64,000 nt of DNA, from NCBI RefSeq assembly GCF_029369745.1, contig NZ_CP120210.1, forward strand, positions 6,634,001 to 6,698,000, written 5' to 3'. This DNA is from Amycolatopsis sp. QT-25 (GTDB lineage Bacteria > Actinomycetota > Actinomycetes > Mycobacteriales > Pseudonocardiaceae). A program made the translations under genes and the position numbers. Below, piece after piece: positions 60,905-64,000 of this stretch (position 1 is the first letter of the stretch; every line of letters begins with the position of its first letter). The notes beneath the pieces are model-generated. The model saw only the letters and a program-made list of their open reading frames with translations, was not told where the DNA came from and searched no databases.

Positions 60905-61024
60905 GATCACGCGTGTTTGAAGCCGTAACTCGCGTGCTCAGAGCCGTAACTCGCGTGCTTGAAGCCGTATCTCGCGAGTTACGGCTTCAAGCACGCGAGT
61001 TACGGCGGGAAACACGCGAGTGAC
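60905..61024. repeat. Palindrome family B, copy 2
   Basis: Three direct GAAGCCGTAACTCGCGTGCT-like units (60905-60960) running into a hairpin centred on CTCGCGAG (60971-60978), arms GCCGTAACTCGCGTGCTTGA and complement. Closely related to 4607-4702. Confidence 0.85.
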
Positions 61025-61046
61025 GGCTTTCCGCCCCCGGGCATGA

Positions 61047-61103
61047 AACGCGTGAAGGTCCCCTTCTTCCGGCTGAGCCGGAAGAAGGGGACCTTCACGC
61101 GTT
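61047..61103. terminator. Palindrome family C, 28-bp perfect arms
   Basis: AACGCGTGAAGGTCCCCTTC plus TTCCGGCT, single-base loop, exact complement. 11 bp from the stop codon of the minus-strand permease: terminator of that operon. Confidence 0.88.
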
Positions 61104-61113
61104 AAAGAGGGCC

Positions 61114-62046
61114 TTACGCCTTCATGCGGCGCTGGCGCGGGTCGAAAGCGTCCCGCAGGCCGTCACCGATGAAGTTGATCGTCAGCGAGATCAGCACCAG
61201 CACGACGAACGGGCCGAAGAACAACGCCGGCCGGTTCTGCAGCTGCGAGTAGTTCTCGAGGATGACGCGGCCGAGCGAGGTGTCCGGCAGCTGCACCCCC
61301 AGCCCGATGAACGACAGCGCCGCCTCGATCAGCACGGCCTGCGCGATCGCGAGGGTCGCGTTGACCGTGATGAGGCCGACCATGTTCGGCACCAGGTGCT
61401 TGAACACGATGTGGAACGTCCCGGCGCCGGACGCGCGGGCGGCGTCCACGAACTCGCGCTGGGACAACGACATCGATTCGGCCCTGGCGATCCGCGCGAT
61501 CGGCATCCAGCCGAAGGCCGCCAGCACCATCGCGACGATGTACCAGCTACCGCCGCCGAACACCTTCGCCAGGATGGCGGCCGCGGCGATCTGCGGGACG
61601 ATCAGGAACAGGTCCGTCACGCGCGAGATGGCCGAGTCGGTGAAACCGCGCAGGTAGCCGGCCATGGCGCCGAAGACGGTGCCGATGGTGGTGGCGACGA
61701 TCGAGACGATGAGCGCGATCAGCAGCGAGTACTGGGTGCCGCGCAGGATCTGCGACACCATTTCCTTGCCGACCTGCGTCGTGCCGAGCGGGTAGTCCCC
61801 ACTGGGCTTGGCGAAGGACGGGAAGGAGCTGTCCTCGTAGCTGTACGGCCAGAAGATCGGCATGATGAGGACGATCAGCACGAGCAGCAGCAGAATGCCC
61901 GTGCAGACCATCGCCAGCTTGTGCCGGAGGAACTTCCGCAGGACCAGCTTGCCCTGGCTCCGGGGTTCGGGCAGTGCCTCGTCCGGAAGCTTGCCATCGG
62001 CGGACTTGGGGTCTTCCGCCGCGATAAGGGAGTTCAAGTCAGCCAA
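61114..62046 (-). CDS. Oligopeptide ABC transporter permease, DppC type
   Basis: 310 residues. N-terminal cytosolic 35 residues, six membrane helices, and the coupling motif EFVDAARASGAGTFHIVFKHLVPN near 200 that contacts the ATPase. TTG 62046 has GAGGA 6 nt upstream and overlaps the upstream permease gene by 8 bp. Confidence 0.9.
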   Translation of the reverse strand: MADLNSLIAAEDPKSADGKLPDEALPEPRSQGKLVLRKFLRHKLAMVCTGILLLLVLIVLIMPIFWPYSYEDSSFPSFAKPSGDYPLGTTQVGKEMVSQILRGTQYSLLIALIVSIVATTIGTVFGAMAGYLRGFTDSAISRVTDLFLIVPQIAAAAILAKVFGGGSWYIVAMVLAAFGWMPIARIARAESMSLSQREFVDAARASGAGTFHIVFKHLVPNMVGLITVNATLAIAQAVLIEAALSFIGLGVQLPDTSLGRVILENYSQLQNRPALFFGPFVVLVLISLTINFIGDGLRDAFDPRQRRMKA

Positions 62047-63055
62047 CGCGAATCCTCGGGTCCAGGATGCCGTACATCAGGTCGGCGATCAGGTTGGCGA
62101 CGATGATGCTGCCGGCGATGAGCACCAGCCACCCCATCATCACCTGCGTGTCGCTCTTGGTCACGGCTTCGACGAGCAGCTTGCCCATGCCATTCCAGTT
62201 GAACACCGTCTCGGTGATGATCGCGCCCGAGAGCACGGCACCGAAGTTGACGGAGAACAGGGTGGTCACCGGGATGAGCGCGTTCCGGAAGGCGTGGCGG
62301 AAGATGACCCGGCCGTTGGCGAGTCCCTTGGCGCGCGCCGTCCGCACGTAGTCCGCGTTCAGCGTCTCCAGCATCGAAGCGCGCTGGAACCGGCTGTACG
62401 CGGCGAAACTGATCGCCATGATGGACAGGGTCGGCAGCAGGTACGCACCGACGTAACTGGCCAGGAAACCGCCTGGACCGTCGAAATTCAGCGATTCCGG
62501 GCTCGTCGTGCGGATCCACGGGTTGCCGAGCACATCGGACAGTCCCAGATCCCGGACCCAGCCGTTGAACTCGATCGCGTAGCCCTTCAGCACGATGGCG
62601 ACACAGAAGATCGGCATCGAGAACAGCAGGAAGGCCAGCGTGGTCGCGACGTAGTCGACGATCGAGTACTGCTTGACCGCCGCGACCACACCGACGAGGA
62701 CGCCGAGGACGAGCGCGAGGATCTCGGCTCCGACGACGAGCTTCAGGGTGACCTCGAACGCGGCCATGACCTTCGGGAACACCGGGGCCTGCGCGTTGCC
62801 CTGGGCGATGGAAACGCCCCATTCCCCGGTGACGAAGTTGCCGAGCCAAGTGAAGTACCGGGGCACGATGCTCTGGTCCAGCCCGAGCTGCGAGGCCATC
62901 TGCGCGATGGCCTCCTTGCTCATGGCCGGGTTGCTCTTCATCTCGGCGAGCGGGTCGCCGGTGCCGGCGACCATGATGAAACACAGGAAAGTCCCGACCA
63001 GAAGGACGGGAATCGATATCGCCAGACGGCGAAGAATGTAGATCACCAGGTTCAA
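62039..63055 (-). CDS. Oligopeptide ABC transporter permease, DppB type
   Basis: 338 residues from TTG 63055 (GAGGAG 7 nt upstream; ATG 63070 would add 5 residues but has no ribosome binding site). YILRRLAISIPVLLVGTFL is the first helix; the coupling motif is NADYVRTARAKGLANGRVIFRHAFRNA. Lies between the binding protein and DppC. Confidence 0.9.
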   Translation of the reverse strand: MNLVIYILRRLAISIPVLLVGTFLCFIMVAGTGDPLAEMKSNPAMSKEAIAQMASQLGLDQSIVPRYFTWLGNFVTGEWGVSIAQGNAQAPVFPKVMAAFEVTLKLVVGAEILALVLGVLVGVVAAVKQYSIVDYVATTLAFLLFSMPIFCVAIVLKGYAIEFNGWVRDLGLSDVLGNPWIRTTSPESLNFDGPGGFLASYVGAYLLPTLSIMAISFAAYSRFQRASMLETLNADYVRTARAKGLANGRVIFRHAFRNALIPVTTLFSVNFGAVLSGAIITETVFNWNGMGKLLVEAVTKSDTQVMMGWLVLIAGSIIVANLIADLMYGILDPRIRVG

Positions 63056-63156
63056 CGAACTGCTCCTCATCCGGGCCTGGTCGCCGAAGTGCTGGACCGC
63101 TGCCCGGTTGTCCACCGTAGTGGCGGTAACCCTACGGTCAACAGCTACTTCCGGCG

Positions 63157-63193
63157 GGTACGGGGGCCCGGCTTGTGGCCGGACCCCCGTACC
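63157..63193. terminator. Hairpin between binding-protein and permease genes
   Basis: GGTACGGGGGcCCGGC - TTGTG - GCCGGaCCCCCGTACC, one mismatch. Inside the operon, so it may limit permease expression relative to the binding protein. Confidence 0.7.
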
Positions 63194-63237
63194 ACCAGGA
63201 TCGCTTAAGCGAGTGGTGAAAAAGCGGGGCGTGAGCC

Positions 63238-64000
63238 CTACTTCTTCTGCTCCCACTCACCGGCGTTCCACAGGACACCGTTGTACGACTGCATGTAAGT
63301 GCGGTCGATGCCCTTGAACGCCCACATGGACGGGACCTGGAAAAGCGGCAGGGACGCGTACTCGTCCGCGATCGCCACGTCGGCCTTCTGGTAGTTCTCC
63401 ACCTGGGCCGTCTCGTCGGTGGCCTTCACGGCCGCCTCGAAGGACTGGTCGATCGTCGGGTTGGACAGCCCCTGGTAGTTCTGGCTGCTGTCGTCGACAC
63501 GGGTGATGTAGATCGATTTCGCCTCGGCCTTGAACGGCTGCTGCGACCAGGCGAAGAGCGCGGCGTCGTAGTCGCTGGCCGCGAGACGACCGCCCTTGAG
63601 GAAGTTGGCGTCCTGGTCGTCGGTGATCTCGATACCGGCGGCCTTGGCCTGGGAGATGATGATCTCGACGGTCTGCTGACGGCGGGCGTTCTGGTTGTGC
63701 GAGATCTTGAACGCCGCCCGCTGGCCGTTCTTGGCGAAGATGCCGTCGCCGCCCTTGACCCAACCGGCGTCGGTCAGCGTCTTGGCCGCCGCCTCGGCAC
63801 CGAGACCGGCCTTGCTGCCGTACTGGTCCTTGAAGCCCTGCTCACCCGGGAAGAACACGATGCTGTTCAGCGGGGTCGCGTCGGCCTGAACCTCCTTGAG
63901 CAGCTTGTCGGTGATCTCCTGGCGGTTGACGACCTCGAAGAACGCCTTGCGCAGATCCTTGTCCTTGAACATGCGCCCGTAGTTGAGGTCGATGTGCTCG
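63238..64000 (-). CDS. Oligopeptide ABC transporter substrate-binding protein, C-terminal part
   Basis: The last 254 residues of an SBP_bac_5 family protein; the start is beyond the window. LRKAFFEVVNRQEITDKLL is the hallmark helix, followed by PGEQGFKDQYGSKAG and ADEYASLPLFQVPSMWAFK. Ends EWEQKK. It delivers peptides to the DppB/DppC permease; specificity cannot be told from this part. Confidence 0.88.
   Translation of the reverse strand, partial: EHIDLNYGRMFKDKDLRKAFFEVVNRQEITDKLLKEVQADATPLNSIVFFPGEQGFKDQYGSKAGLGAEAAAKTLTDAGWVKGGDGIFAKNGQRAAFKISHNQNARRQQTVEIIISQAKAAGIEITDDQDANFLKGGRLAASDYDAALFAWSQQPFKAEAKSIYITRVDDSSQNYQGLSNPTIDQSFEAAVKATDETAQVENYQKADVAIADEYASLPLFQVPSMWAFKGIDRTYMQSYNGVLWNAGEWEQKK

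Overview
The window is high-GC actinobacterial chromosome. Everything points to Pseudonocardiales, most likely Amycolatopsis: mycothiol biosynthesis (mshB) with a mycothiol-linked sigma-R/RsrA pair, two WhiB proteins, SecA1, mtrA-mtrB-lpqB, a SARP regulator, a LAxTG sortase substrate, an EvaD-like deoxysugar epimerase, frequent GTG/TTG starts and many apparently leaderless genes. The gene order follows, with insertions and losses, what I recall of the M. tuberculosis Rv3218-Rv3260c block (DAG kinase, whiB1, pdtaS, bL37, rsrA-sigR, SRAP, rsgA, tgs-like acyltransferase, secA1, hpf, comF, lpqB-mtrB-mtrA, tmk, ahcY, manA, SIS protein, manB, whiB2). No rRNA, tRNA, IS element, phage or CRISPR array was seen.

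Layout. 1-6431: malic enzyme N-terminus, orphan sugar 3,5-epimerase, secreted cholesterol-oxidase-like GMC enzyme, hotdog protein, histidine phosphatase + GNAT pair, membrane protein, DAG kinase-like lipid kinase. 6432-10653: regulatory and stress block with whiB1, the PdtaS kinase, the 24-residue ribosomal protein bL37, rsrA-sigR with an autoregulatory sigma-R promoter, and ybaK. 11111-21146: membrane protein, hydrolase + SRAP, rsgA, three paralogous lipoproteins, a decayed epimerase, DUF6912 + wax-ester/DGAT operon, SpoU methyltransferase, HAD protein, Rv3235-like protein. 21310-35521: secA, hpf, comF, the lpqB-mtrB-mtrA cell-envelope operon, decayed redox genes, tmk, and a secreted cysteine-protease/membrane-partner pair divergent from an XRE-type regulator. 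35583-43131: ahcY, a large membrane protein with an altered hydrolase elbow, a sortase substrate, an APC permease and a CDF transporter. 43276-58835: SARP regulator, the mannose-activation genes (manA, SIS protein, Trm112-like protein, manB), DUF3499, metallopeptidase, giant glycosyltransferase, whiB2, site-2 protease, and a three-gene operon ending in two unknowns after mshB. 59034-64000: oligopeptide ABC transporter with its double ATPase facing the permease and binding-protein genes.

How it works together: thiol stress (sigma-R/RsrA, mshB), envelope growth and division (MtrAB-LpqB, SecA, WhiB2, mannose activation, glycosyltransferase) and nutrient uptake dominate, so the block reads as core genome.

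The most unusual content is intergenic. At least four families of dispersed palindromes recur at gene 3' ends. One is a 65-bp palindrome present four times, always at the 3' end of a minus-strand gene. Another is a 55-bp block repeated in inverted orientation 15.6 kb apart with one mismatch. Several hairpins have 22-28 bp perfect arms. A pair of inverted perfect DnaA boxes also stands out.
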